In this document: piece after piece, positions 19,121 to 27,162 of the stretch
Layout of the letters: every line of letters begins with the position of its first letter
Position numbering within the stretch: the first letter of the stretch is position 1
Assembly (NCBI RefSeq): GCF_030409805.1
Contig: NZ_JAUFQP010000007.1
Coordinates: 744,001 to 808,000 of the forward strand
Length of the DNA stretch: 64,000 bases
Origin: Algibacter miyuki
GTDB taxonomy: Bacteria > Bacteroidota > Bacteroidia > Flavobacteriales > Flavobacteriaceae
Direction of reading: 5' to 3'
Program-made: the position numbers and the translations under genes
The notes under the pieces: model-generated
What the model was told of the DNA's origin: nothing
Database searches by the model: none
The model's input: only the letters and a program-made list of their open reading frames with translations

Positions 19121-19158
19121 ACATTTTTTTGTTTATATCTTTATAAACAAAAAAATGT
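19121..19158 (-). terminator. Perfect inverted repeat, probable terminator after pdxA
   Basis: A perfect 17-bp inverted repeat (19121-19137 with 19142-19158, loop TCTT) lies between the pdxA stop and the yceD start. The U-rich 3' tail is weak, so a regulatory role upstream of yceD is possible. Confidence 0.65.
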
Positions 19159-19189
19159 AGTCCTTTTATTCGTTGTAACTACAGTGTTA

Positions 19190-20260
19190 TTAGCGCTCTT
19201 TGTAGTTTTTTCTACGTTCGTTTGCCGGAGCTTTCTTCAGCGGGTTTGCCGTTAAATTTTCAAACTCTGTTCTATTTTTGTATATTTTTAAGGCTGTAAA
19301 CAGGGCTTCTTTAAACGAATTTTCATCAGCCGTGCCTTTTCCTGCTATTTCATAAGCGGTGCCATGGTCTGGTGAAGTTCTAATTTTATTTAAGCCTGCT
19401 GTAAAGTTTACGCCTTGCCCAAAGGATAAGGTTTTAAAAGGAATTAGCCCTTGATCGTGATAGGATGCGATAATAGCATCGAAATTTTTATAATTATCCG
19501 ATCCAAAAAAACTGTCCGCGGCATAAGGTCCGTAAACTAATTTGCCAGATTCTTTAATTTTTTTAAGTGTTGGGCGCAGTACATCATCGTCTTCGCTACC
19601 AATAACCCCGTTATCTCCGGTATGTGGATTAATACCCAAAACGGCAATTTTAGGGCGTTGAATATTAAAATCTTTTACTAAAGAATTGTAAACGGTATTA
19701 ATTTTTTGCTGAATAAGCTCGGCCGTAATGTGTGTTGATACGTCTTTTACGGGAACATGATCGGTTAGTAAACCTACTCTTAAAGTATCGGTTACCATAA
19801 ACATTAAGCTTTCGCCTTCTAGTTCTTGTGCTAAATAATCGGTATGTCCAGGGAAGTTGAATTCTTCCGACTGAATATTATGTTTATTTATGGGAGCCGT
19901 TACTAAAACATCAACATCACCATTTTTTAAAGCTTTGGTTGCTGCTGCTAAAGATTTTACCGAAAACTCACCTATTTTAGTGTCTTCTTCTCCAAAATTG
20001 ATTTTAGAAGATTCTTTCCAGGCGTTAAATACATTGATTTTGCCAACGGTTATTTGGTTCACACTATTAATACTGTGAAAATTGATGCTCGAATTAAAGT
20101 GCGTTTTTAAAAAACTCATTACTTTTATTGATGCAAAAATGACTGGGGTACAGAAGTCTAAAATTCTTTCGTCTTCAAAAGTCTTTAAAACAATCTCACC
20201 GCCAATGCCGTTTAAGTCTCCTATAGATATTCCTACTATTATATTTTCTGCTTGCTTCAT
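19190..20260 (-). CDS. pdxA: 4-hydroxythreonine-4-phosphate dehydrogenase
   Basis: 356 residues from the ATG at 20258-20260 (MKQAENIIVGISIGDLNGIGGEI). A longer frame with a TTG start runs into the ribE promoter and lacks family homology, so it was not used. PdxA oxidises 4-phosphohydroxythreonine in DXP-dependent pyridoxal phosphate synthesis. Family marks: GDLNGIGGEI, TAPINKHNI, FPGHTDYLA, INPHTGDNG, SYHDQGLIPFK and TSPDHGTAYEIAGKGTAD with metal-binding histidines. It is divergent from ribE. Confidence 0.95.
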   Translation of the reverse strand: MKQAENIIVGISIGDLNGIGGEIVLKTFEDERILDFCTPVIFASIKVMSFLKTHFNSSINFHSINSVNQITVGKINVFNAWKESSKINFGEEDTKIGEFSVKSLAAATKALKNGDVDVLVTAPINKHNIQSEEFNFPGHTDYLAQELEGESLMFMVTDTLRVGLLTDHVPVKDVSTHITAELIQQKINTVYNSLVKDFNIQRPKIAVLGINPHTGDNGVIGSEDDDVLRPTLKKIKESGKLVYGPYAADSFFGSDNYKNFDAIIASYHDQGLIPFKTLSFGQGVNFTAGLNKIRTSPDHGTAYEIAGKGTADENSFKEALFTALKIYKNRTEFENLTANPLKKAPANERRKNYKER

Positions 20261-20282
20261 TAAAAAAGACAACTTTTGTTTG

Positions 20283-20290
20283 TAATTTTG
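20283..20290 (+). promoter_or_regulatory. -7 promoter element for ribE
   Basis: TAATTTTG matches TAnnTTTG, 47 bases before the ribE ATG. Confidence 0.45.
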
Positions 20291-20307
20291 AAATTCAATT
20301 GCTTTTG

Positions 20308-20315
20308 CAAATTTA
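20308..20315 (-). promoter_or_regulatory. -7 promoter element for pdxA
   Basis: Read on minus TAAATTTG matches TAnnTTTG, with a TTG about 14 bases further upstream (short spacing). It lies 48 bases before the pdxA ATG and overlaps the ribE control region. Confidence 0.45.
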
Positions 20316-20336
20316 ACTAAATAAACAGACAATACT

Positions 20337-20924
20337 ATGTTTACCGGAATTATTGAAGATATAGGTGAGATTTCAAACTTAAAGGAAGAATTAGATAACC
20401 TACATATTACTGTAAAGAGTAAAGTGACTTCGGAATTAAAAATTGATCAAAGTGTAGCGCATAATGGTGTTTGTTTAACTGTTGTAGCTATTGAAAATGA
20501 TAAATATACCGTTACGGCTATAAAAGAAACCTTAGATAAAACCAATTTAAATACCTTAAATATTGGTGATAAGGTGAATTTGGAACGTGCTATGAAATTA
20601 GGCGATAGACTAGACGGGCATATTGTACAAGGGCATGTAGATCAAACTGGGGTTTGTACTAATGTGGAAGAAGCAAATGGTAGCTGGATATTTACTTTTA
20701 GTTACGATTTTGATTTGAATAAGAACTTAACCATTGAAAAAGGATCGATAACCGTAAATGGTACAAGTTTAACTGTTGTGAATTCTAAAAAAGATAGTTT
20801 TAGTGTGGCAATAATACCATACACTTACGAGCATACAAACTTTAATACCTTTAAAAAAGGAACATTAATTAATTTAGAATTTGATGTTTTAGGAAAATAT
20901 GTGGCTAAACTAACGTCGCTTTAA
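20337..20924 (+). CDS. ribE: Riboflavin synthase, alpha chain
   Basis: 195 residues with two tandem lumazine-binding domains (about 1-95 and 96-190). Visible are MFTGIIEDIGEI at the start, HNGVCLTVV, GHIVQGHVDQTG linking the domains, and NGTSLTVV in the second. It dismutates two 6,7-dimethyl-8-ribityllumazine molecules to riboflavin. It overlaps the convergent small gene at 20910 by 15 bases. Confidence 0.96.
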   Translation: MFTGIIEDIGEISNLKEELDNLHITVKSKVTSELKIDQSVAHNGVCLTVVAIENDKYTVTAIKETLDKTNLNTLNIGDKVNLERAMKLGDRLDGHIVQGHVDQTGVCTNVEEANGSWIFTFSYDFDLNKNLTIEKGSITVNGTSLTVVNSKKDSFSVAIIPYTYEHTNFNTFKKGTLINLEFDVLGKYVAKLTSL

Positions 20925-21098
20925 TAACTTTCTTGCACCATAAAAAATAGCGAAGCCAGCTCCAATTAAAACGCCTCCATCTATAGGTAGACCTACAGGC
21001 GGCGGTGGAGCAGGTGGCGGTGGCCCTTGAGATGCACAAGCAAAACTTATTAATACAAATAAGATTGAGGCAAATATTCTTTTGTTTTGTATCGTCAT
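20910..21098 (-). CDS. Small secreted PID-CTERM-like peptide
   Basis: 62 residues: a signal peptide (ends near CASQG), a proline run (GPPPPAPPPPVG), the motif LPIDGGVL, a hydrophobic helix and a basic tail (KLLKRR). The Pro-Ile-Asp, membrane helix and positive end is the tripartite form of the PID-CTERM sorting signal of Bacteroidota, by analogy with PEP-CTERM/exosortase substrates. Almost nothing but signals is present, as in many such peptides. Its 3' end overlaps ribE by 15 bases, convergently. Confidence 0.65.
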   Translation of the reverse strand: MTIQNKRIFASILFVLISFACASQGPPPPAPPPPVGLPIDGGVLIGAGFAIFYGARKLLKRR

Positions 21099-21566
21099 TT
21101 CAGAACAAAAATATTAAAAAAAGTGGATGTTTAAACTATAATCATGGTTTTTAACTTAAAAACATCCGTGAAGCGTTTTAAAAAATCGATAAAACGCGTA
21201 GTTTTCAGCGGTTTTACATGATAGGTAACGTTGGTTTCATTAAAAAAGTATGATGTGGTGGTGTTTGTGTGTTCTTTATCTGGCTATATCATGTTATAAT
21301 TAACTCTTCTTGTTAAATGGTGTTTTTTTTGTAAAGACTTTCTTTCTAATTATTCGTCTTTTTGGTGCTAATTTTTTTAATTAAGGCATTTTAATTGGTT
21401 CTTCAATTTTATTTCAGAAAGACAATATAGTCGTTTATTGTCATAAAATATCTGTTTTATTGATGTAATTGTAATAAAAACCTTCCTAAGTGCTTTGATG
21501 GGAGGTTTTTAGGAGTTATATTGTTAAAAATTAAATTTTAACCAACCTAATTAACATTAATCACTT
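21099..21566 (+). other. 468-bp leader/intergenic region with serial hairpins
   Basis: No coding sequence is evident. It holds four inverted repeats: 21125-21132/21160-21167 (GGATGTTT), 21173-21180/21190-21197 (GCGTTTTA), 21421-21427/21436-21442 (GACAATA), and a terminator-like hairpin 21476-21486/21500-21510 ending in a T-run only about 55 bases before the next start. No clear TAnnTTTG element was found. Confidence 0.6.
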
Positions 21567-23651
21567 ATGAGAAAAAATTATTTTTTATACCTATGCGCTT
21601 TTTGCATAGGTAATTTGGCAATGGCTCAAACAGCAAACGAAATTTTAGGAACAACAGCAGATGCAGATGATGGTACTGGTTCGGGTATTGATGTTACCTA
21701 TCAAACAGGTTCTTCTTTAACTACAGGGGATTACAATGTTTTAATTGGTGATGGCGTTGGAGCAAATTTAATCGGAGGTTCTAACAACAGTATGTTAGGT
21801 ACTTTAGCAGGAGCCAATCAAACTACAGCTAATTACAATGTTATGATTGGAACTCAGGCGGGTTTTCATAATATTAATGGTGCAGACTATACTTTTATAG
21901 GGTATAAAGCAGGGTATTTTGTAAATTTCGGAAGTACGTCTGGCTCCGATTTAACTTTTGTTGGTGCTGGTGCTGGATTCAATTTAAAGAGAGGTAATGA
22001 TAATGTGTTTGTTGGCGACCGAGCAGGATTAAATTTTACCGAAGGTGATGATAATACTTTTGTTGGTCAAGCAGCAGGTGGTGGTGGTTACAGTTCTGTT
22101 GGAGTTAATACCAGTGCAACAACAAGCCCTGCAACAGGCTCGGATAACACAGCTGTTGGAAGTTCTGCAGGACATGATCTTACCACTGGATATCGAAATG
22201 CCTTTTTTGGAAATCAAGCAGGGTATGATAACACTACAGGATATTGGAATACCTTTATAGGGGACTCTACAGGAATGGATAATGGAGTTGGTATTAAAAA
22301 CACATTTATAGGTCAAGCTGCTGGGGCGGCAAATGAGCATGCTGATCACAACACCTTTGTTGGAGCAAGAGCAGGTTGGGATAATAATAGAACAAACTCA
22401 ACAAGCAACGCCAATCGAAATACATATTTAGGTTTTTCTACAGGATATACTAATAGAGAAGGGCAAGATAATGTTGGTGTTGGTGCTTATGCGGATTTTG
22501 AGAGTAATAGTGGAGCAGAAAGAAACGTGTTTATAGGGGCGAATTCCTCAGTTCGCGGTACAGATAATATTGTTCTTGGATATAATGCCAAAACAAATAT
22601 AGTTTCTAATAAAAACAACCAAATTGTAATTGGCGCTAATAGTAGTACCACGGAGAGTAATGCCATTGTAATAGGTCACGATGTGACTTCAACTACCGCT
22701 AACACGTTAACTTTAGGGGGTGATACTTTGGCTAATAGGGTGAGTGTTGGTGTTGGCACACTAGCCGCCAATGCTAATGCGTCTTTAGAACTGGCAGATA
22801 CAGATAAAGGTTTTTTAGTTAATAGATTAACAACAGTACAACGTGTAGCGCTTGAAACTGCCGCGGCGGATGGAGCCCCGATTGATGTTACGCATAAAGG
22901 CTTAATGGTTTATGATACCGATTTGAATGCTTTATTTCTATGGGATGGTGAAGCGTGGAGTACTACGGAAGCAAATACCGATGCGCAAGATTTATCATTA
23001 GATACCGAAACACATATTTTAAGTGTTACTAATGATGAAACTGCGGTAGATTTATCTAGCTATTTAGATAATACCGACGCTCAGGAATTAGCTATTACAG
23101 ATGATGTTTTGAGCATTTCAGGAAGCACAACAACTATTGATCTGTCAGTATATGCGAGTAATACGGATGCTCAAAATTTAACATCAGCAACACTTTCAGG
23201 GAATACGCTTACCGTTGCTATTGAAAATGGAACGTCTGTAAATATAGATTTGTCGCCAATTTTATCCGATTTGGAAGCAGAAAACACCACCCAACAAGAA
23301 AAAATAGACGATTTACTTTCTAGAGTTACAACATTAGAAGGCTGTGCCTGTTCTACTTTAGAAGAAAAAGGTGTTGTTGCTAAAGAAAGTACTGGTGCTG
23401 TTCTATATCAAAATATACCTAACCCATTCAATGGTACCACTTCTATTAAATATTATGTGCCACAAAAGTATAGTCAAGCGGCTATTGTTTTTAGTAATAC
23501 CTCAGGGCAAATCATTGACAATGTTGGGCTCGATCAATTAGGCGATCAGGAATTGTTTTTTAATAGCGATTCTCTTTCACCAGGAATGTATTACTATACA
23601 TTATATGTTGATGGTCGAAAAATCGATAGTAAAAAAATGATTATTGAATAA
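21567..23651 (+). CDS. T9SS-secreted surface protein with YadA-head-like repeats
   Basis: 694 residues. Signal peptide 1-20 (ends NLAMAQ). Residues about 45-370 hold many degenerate repeats of the form NTFIGxxAGxxNTTG and NVFVGDRAG, as in left-handed beta-roll heads of trimeric autotransporters. Residues about 470-570 carry repeats around NTDAQxL and xxVDLSxY. A short coiled coil (about 575-595) precedes a CAC motif. The last 80 residues (from YQNIPNPFNGTTSIKYYVP to KKMIIE) form a type A T9SS C-terminal domain, so the protein should cross the outer membrane by type 9 secretion and be surface-anchored or released. Its target is unknown; adhesion or fibre assembly is plausible. A terminator follows. 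Confidence 0.85.
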   Translation: MRKNYFLYLCAFCIGNLAMAQTANEILGTTADADDGTGSGIDVTYQTGSSLTTGDYNVLIGDGVGANLIGGSNNSMLGTLAGANQTTANYNVMIGTQAGFHNINGADYTFIGYKAGYFVNFGSTSGSDLTFVGAGAGFNLKRGNDNVFVGDRAGLNFTEGDDNTFVGQAAGGGGYSSVGVNTSATTSPATGSDNTAVGSSAGHDLTTGYRNAFFGNQAGYDNTTGYWNTFIGDSTGMDNGVGIKNTFIGQAAGAANEHADHNTFVGARAGWDNNRTNSTSNANRNTYLGFSTGYTNREGQDNVGVGAYADFESNSGAERNVFIGANSSVRGTDNIVLGYNAKTNIVSNKNNQIVIGANSSTTESNAIVIGHDVTSTTANTLTLGGDTLANRVSVGVGTLAANANASLELADTDKGFLVNRLTTVQRVALETAAADGAPIDVTHKGLMVYDTDLNALFLWDGEAWSTTEANTDAQDLSLDTETHILSVTNDETAVDLSSYLDNTDAQELAITDDVLSISGSTTTIDLSVYASNTDAQNLTSATLSGNTLTVAIENGTSVNIDLSPILSDLEAENTTQQEKIDDLLSRVTTLEGCACSTLEEKGVVAKESTGAVLYQNIPNPFNGTTSIKYYVPQKYSQAAIVFSNTSGQIIDNVGLDQLGDQELFFNSDSLSPGMYYYTLYVDGRKIDSKKMIIE

Positions 23652-23675
23652 AACATATTAAAACAATACATTAGG

Positions 23676-23711
23676 AAAAAGTCTTAAAATTTATTTTAAG
23701 GCTTTTTTTTT
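23676..23711 (+). terminator. Rho-independent terminator after the T9SS protein
   Basis: AGTCTTAAAAT pairs with ATTTTAAGGCT (one wobble) and is followed by a run of T. Confidence 0.88.
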
Positions 23712-23747
23712 AGCGATTAAAACAAGGGAAACATTAATTATATGCAC

Positions 23748-23778
23748 AAAAAAAAGCCTCACATTGCTGTGAAGCTTT
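23748..23778 (-). terminator. Terminator after the tRNA gene
   Basis: Read on minus: AAAGCTTCACA / TGTGAGGCTTT with one mismatch, then T-rich, 13 bases past the tRNA 3' end. Confidence 0.8.
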
Positions 23779-23790
23779 ACAATTTCTAAG

Positions 23791-23864
23791 TGGTCCCACT
23801 TGGGCTCGAACCAAGGACCACCTGATTATGAGTCAGGTGCTCTAACCAACTGAGCTATGGGACC
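23791..23864 (-). tRNA. tRNA with CAU anticodon (Met elongator or Ile2)
   Basis: A full 74-nt cloverleaf on minus. Acceptor GGTCCCA/TGGGACC with A73, D arm TAGCTCAGTTGGTTAGAGCA, anticodon stem CCTGA/TCAGG with loop CTCATAA (anticodon CAU, plus-strand bases 23828-23830), and T arm with GGTTCGAGCCC. CCA is not encoded. CAU reads Met, or AUA (Ile) if the C is lysidinylated by TilS. Sequence by eye does not decide between them. It does not look like the initiator, because the first acceptor pair is G-C. Confidence 0.93.
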
Positions 23865-23876
23865 GAAATTGGAGTG

Positions 23877-23908
23877 CAATATTACTATTTATTTTAGATG
23901 TAACCAAA
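23877..23908 (-). promoter_or_regulatory. Promoter of the CAU tRNA gene
   Basis: On minus: -33 TTTG (23905-23908), 20 bases, then TAATATTG (23877-23884), close to TAnnTTTG. It lies in the 48 bases between the mce stop and the tRNA, so the tRNA is transcribed independently. Confidence 0.7.
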
Positions 23909-23912
23909 AAAA

Positions 23913-24317
23913 TTACAGCTTTATCTCTTGACAAAGTTCAATTAATACACCGTTTGCCGATTTTGGATGTAAAAAAGCCACCAATTTATTGTCGGCACCA
24001 CGTTTTGGAGTGTCGTTTAAAACGGTAAAACCTTCTTTTTTTAAGCGCTTAATTTCGGCTTCAATATCATCTACATCAAAAGCGATATGATGGATTCCTT
24101 CGCCTTTTTTATCAATAAAACGGGCTATTGCGCTGTTTTCTTGAGTCGCTTCTAAAAGTTCAATTTTGTTTTCGCCAACCTGAAAAAATGATGTTTTCAC
24201 ATGTTCACTTTCAACAATTTCTTCCTTGTAGGGAGACTGTCCAAAAAGTTTAGAAAATAAAATGTTAGAATCTTCTAAATTTTTCACAGCAATGCCAATA
24301 TGTTCAATTTTTTTCAT
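23913..24317 (-). CDS. mce: Methylmalonyl-CoA epimerase
   Basis: 134 residues of the vicinal-oxygen-chelate fold. It starts KKIEHIGIAVKNLEDS (first metal histidine) and contains ENKIELLEAT (glutamine/glutamate ligand region), GIHHIAFDVDD and a closing NGVLIELCQ with the last glutamate ligand. The enzyme interconverts (R)- and (S)-methylmalonyl-CoA for the mutase in propionate and branched-chain metabolism. It is a single gene, divergent from rbfA. Confidence 0.93.
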   Translation of the reverse strand: MKKIEHIGIAVKNLEDSNILFSKLFGQSPYKEEIVESEHVKTSFFQVGENKIELLEATQENSAIARFIDKKGEGIHHIAFDVDDIEAEIKRLKKEGFTVLNDTPKRGADNKLVAFLHPKSANGVLIELCQEIKL

Positions 24318-24561
24318 CGAAAAACCTTTTTTTTATTTCCACAGAGGCGAAAATCTAAATTTTATTCTAACAATAAACCTGTTTCGGCGAATTTTTTAAC
24401 CTCGTTCTAACAAGAATGTCACTAAATAATTTACCCTAGACTAAAAGAATAAACGAGCCATTATCCCTTCCGCGAAAGCGAAAATGCTTAAATTTATCTT
24501 AAAAGTAATATCAAAATATTAAAATAGCGGACTAAAAACAAGATAATCTTTAAATATCCGT

Positions 24562-24569
24562 TATTTTTG
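24562..24569 (+). promoter_or_regulatory. -7 promoter element for rbfA
   Basis: TATTTTTG matches TAnnTTTG, 22 bases before the GTG start of rbfA. Confidence 0.5.
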
Positions 24570-24591
24570 CAGTCTAAAAGCATTTTATAAC

Positions 24592-24990
24592 GTGGAAGAA
24601 GAAAGTCAAAGACAGAAGAAGATAGGTGGAGTTTTACAACAAGATTTAGTTGAGGTATTGCAAGGTGCGGCCACTCAGGGCGGTATGCGCGGCGTATTAA
24701 TTTCAGTGTCTAAAGTAAAGGTAACGGTAGATTTATCGGTAGCCAAAGTCTATTTAAGCATTTTTCCGAACGATAAAGCTGCGCCACTTTTGGCTGGTAT
24801 AAAGTCGAATACCTCGTTAATTCGTCACGAATTATCGCAACGTACCAAACATCAATTGCGTAGAATGCCGAATTTAGAATTTTTTATAGACGACTCGCTA
24901 GAGTACATCGATAAAATTGATAAGTCATTAAAAGGCGAAGAAAACCCTATTAAAGATCCTAGTTTTTTAGATCCAAGAAAAAAATCATAG
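24592..24990 (+). CDS. rbfA: Ribosome-binding factor A
   Basis: 132 residues, with a GTG start. The KH-like fold is recognisable: QKKIGGVLQQDLVEVLQ, then VTVDLSVAKVYLSIFP, SLIRHELSQRTKHQLRRMPNLEFFIDDSLEYIDKID. RbfA binds the 30S subunit during late 16S rRNA maturation. It is followed one base after its stop by the LolC/E-type permease gene, so the two are co-transcribed. Confidence 0.94.
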   Translation: MEEESQRQKKIGGVLQQDLVEVLQGAATQGGMRGVLISVSKVKVTVDLSVAKVYLSIFPNDKAAPLLAGIKSNTSLIRHELSQRTKHQLRRMPNLEFFIDDSLEYIDKIDKSLKGEENPIKDPSFLDPRKKS

Positions 24991-24991
24991 C

Positions 24992-26197
24992 TTGAGTTTT
25001 CCCCTATATATAGCAAAACGTTATTTACGCTCTAAAAGCAGTAATAACGCTATAAATTTTATTACCAATATTGCTATTATAGGTGTTATTTTGGGTGCGG
25101 CATCTTTGTTTATTGTACTGTCGGGTTTTGCCGGGTTAAAAGATTTCACCCTGCAATTTTCGTCGGAAATAGACCCCGATTTAAAGGCTGAAACCACCAT
25201 TGGGAAATCCTTTATGCTTACCGATGAACTTGCTGAAAAACTCAATAATTTAGACGGCATTGCCGAGTATTCTAAAATTATAGAAGAGCGTATTTTTATT
25301 ACCTCAAATAACAAAACCACCATTGCCAAAATAAAGGGGGTAGATGCGCATTACCAAAACATTGTAAGCATCGACTCTGTTATAGATACCGGTAGTTGGT
25401 TGGAACAAAATACTAACGAAATTGTTGTAGGTTGGGGCATTGCGAGAAATCTTTCCTTAGGGGTTCTCGACTTTACAAAAACCATAAGTATTTACGTTCC
25501 CAAACCTGGAAAAGGACAAATAAGTTCTACAAAAGATGCTTTTAATACGCTTCGTGTGGTTAATGTTGGTGAGTTTTTTATCAACGAAACCTTAAACGAT
25601 AACTACATTTACGCGCCCATAACTTTGGCAAAACGATTGCTAAGTTATAAGGATAATCAAATTTCGGCTATCGAGTTTAAATTACAACCTGCAGCCAACG
25701 AAGATCAAGTAAAACAAAGCATTCAAGCCATTTTAGGAAACAAGATTATTGTAAAAAATCGCGCCCAATTAAACGATGCGCTTTACAAAATGCTCAATAC
25801 CGAATACTTGGCCGTTTATCTCATTTTCACGCTCGTGCTTATCATCGCATTTTTCAACGTGATCGGGTCACTGATCATGATGATGCTCGACAAAAAGAAA
25901 AGTCTCAGTACACTGTTCAGCATTGGCGCCACCGTAAAAGATATACGTCGTATTTTCTTTTATCAAGGCAGTTTAATGAGTATCGTTGGCGGTTTCATTG
26001 GCCTGCTTGTATCAGTAGTTATCGTGGTTGTTCAAAAAACATTTAGCTTGGTCATGATCACGCCATCGCTCGCATATCCGGTCGCTATTCGGGTCGAAAA
26101 CTTTTTTATCGTTTTCCTAACCATCTCCGTTTTAGGGATTATCGCCTCGAAAATTGCATCCGTTCGTATTACCAAAAACTTAGTAAAAGGTCTGTAA
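24992..26197 (+). CDS. LolC/LolE-type lipoprotein-releasing permease
   Basis: 401 residues. It starts with a TTG (24992) that gives the family N-terminus SFPLYIAKRYLRSKSSNNAINFI. TM1 is about 20-45, a large periplasmic MacB-PCD domain spans about 50-240, and an FtsX-type block of three membrane segments covers about 275-395. This matches LolC/E subunits that move lipoproteins off the inner membrane together with the ATPase LolD, which is not in this window. The TTG start one base after the rbfA stop suggests coupled translation. Confidence 0.88.
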   Translation: MSFPLYIAKRYLRSKSSNNAINFITNIAIIGVILGAASLFIVLSGFAGLKDFTLQFSSEIDPDLKAETTIGKSFMLTDELAEKLNNLDGIAEYSKIIEERIFITSNNKTTIAKIKGVDAHYQNIVSIDSVIDTGSWLEQNTNEIVVGWGIARNLSLGVLDFTKTISIYVPKPGKGQISSTKDAFNTLRVVNVGEFFINETLNDNYIYAPITLAKRLLSYKDNQISAIEFKLQPAANEDQVKQSIQAILGNKIIVKNRAQLNDALYKMLNTEYLAVYLIFTLVLIIAFFNVIGSLIMMMLDKKKSLSTLFSIGATVKDIRRIFFYQGSLMSIVGGFIGLLVSVVIVVVQKTFSLVMITPSLAYPVAIRVENFFIVFLTISVLGIIASKIASVRITKNLVKGL

Positions 26198-26223
26198 AAG
26201 ACGTTTTATGTTGATGAAAATAT

Positions 26224-26410
26224 TTTGGGCGAGTTGCCATAAAAAATGGCAAACAGGCTTTCCGCTATATCTTTTTGTGGAGCCATTAAGTTTCAGGATT
26301 TTCAATAAAAATCAGTTCTAAAATAAAAATTCAAGCTTTTTTATAAAGTTTAAGGCTTGGCACCAAAAAAAGGATGCCGCATCAATCCTTCTCGCGGGGC
26401 AAACCCGCTA
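26224..26410 (-). repeat. Dispersed intergenic structured repeat, copy A
   Basis: Read on minus it has the shared blocks GGATTGATGCGGCATCC followed by a T-run, a variable insert, CAAAAAGATATAGCGG, AAAGCC, a local hairpin (TTGCCAT/ATGGCAA, 26234-26252) and CGCCCAAAAT. It lies between the LolC/E-type gene and the TetR gene. See copies at 28873, 37681 and 49566. Confidence 0.8.
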
Positions 26411-26465
26411 AGTTTCATTCATAACAGTTACAGCGTTTACACCGAATTTAACAAGAAACGTTAAA

Positions 26466-26487
26466 AAACATACTAGGTGGTATTTTT
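26466..26487. promoter_or_regulatory. Operator-like site upstream of the TetR gene
   Basis: A degenerate 22-bp palindrome whose left half AAACATACT and right-half GTAT match the perfect palindrome at 27123. It sits where the -33 element of the TetR promoter would lie; the -7 element TACCTTTG (26492-26499) follows directly, five bases before the ATG. Confidence 0.6.
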
Positions 26488-26503
26488 TAGATACCTTTGT
26501 GCT

Positions 26504-27106
26504 ATGCAACAGAATCAAAAATCGGAATTTACAAAACAGACCATTCTTAACGAGTCGTTTAAACTGTTTTATCAAAACGGATTTAAAACTACAAGTGTTG
26601 ATACGATAATGAAAAGCACGAAACTCACCAAAGGCGCGTTTTATCATCATTATAAAAACAAAAAAGAATTGGGTCTTGCCGTAATTAGTTCAAAGTTGCA
26701 AGAACGCGTTTTCAACGGTATGATTGCTCCATTGCAAGAACCAGGAAACGTGATTAGTATTTTGGAGAATACCTTTTCCGAAAGGTTAAAATCATTTTCA
26801 CTGCACGATAAAAAACATGGTTGTCCAACCAATAACTTCATAAACGAAATTGGCGATTTAGAAAGTGCATATCAAATGGCCTTAAAGCAAATTATAGAAG
26901 AGTGGCGCGCCGCATTAATTATCTTAATTGAACGCGGGAAATTAGAAAACAGCATTAAGCAAAGTGTGTCCAGCGAGGCTGTTGCAGTGTATTTAATAAG
27001 TGCCTTCGAGGGTGTGCGTGGTATTCGTAAACTATACGATAACGATACTATTCTTGATGAATATATGGTTGGTTTGTCATTTTATATACAACACCTGAAA
27101 GTTTAG
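26504..27106 (+). CDS. TetR/AcrR family transcriptional regulator
   Basis: 200 residues from the ATG at 26504; an upstream in-frame GTG lies inside the operator-promoter region and was not chosen. The N-terminal HTH (about 8-55: TKQTILNESFKLFYQNGFKTTSVDTIMKS... followed by KGAFYHHYKNKKELGLAVI) is typical. The C-terminal ligand domain resembles the YcdC/TetR_C group. Two matching palindromes flank the gene, so it likely represses itself and the downstream dehalogenase-SDR pair. The inducer is unknown. The promoter TACCTTTG is so near the ATG that the mRNA may be leaderless. Confidence 0.9.
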   Translation: MQQNQKSEFTKQTILNESFKLFYQNGFKTTSVDTIMKSTKLTKGAFYHHYKNKKELGLAVISSKLQERVFNGMIAPLQEPGNVISILENTFSERLKSFSLHDKKHGCPTNNFINEIGDLESAYQMALKQIIEEWRAALIILIERGKLENSIKQSVSSEAVAVYLISAFEGVRGIRKLYDNDTILDEYMVGLSFYIQHLKV

Positions 27107-27122
27107 AATTTTTTTTACAACA

Positions 27123-27146
27123 AAAACATACTTATAAGTATGTTTT
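27123..27146. promoter_or_regulatory. Perfect 24-bp palindrome, candidate TetR operator
   Basis: A perfect palindrome with half-site AAAACATACTTA, centred between 27134 and 27135, 16 bases before the haloacid dehalogenase ATG. The second, degenerate copy is at 26466-26487. Confidence 0.75.
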
Positions 27147-27162
27147 ATAAAATATTTACAAT

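Noticed and set aside
20261-20332. Longer PdxA using a TTG start
   Set aside because: The extension covers the ribE/pdxA promoter region and lies before the conserved start MKQAENIIVGISIG.
22029-22349. Minus- and plus-strand frames inside the T9SS protein repeats
   Set aside because: They follow the repeat pattern of the real gene in other frames and have no start context.
24455-24490. CCGCGAAAGCG palindromic-looking stretch between mce and rbfA, partly echoed near 51600
   Set aside because: Only a few bases match and no clear fold or repeat family could be supported by eye.
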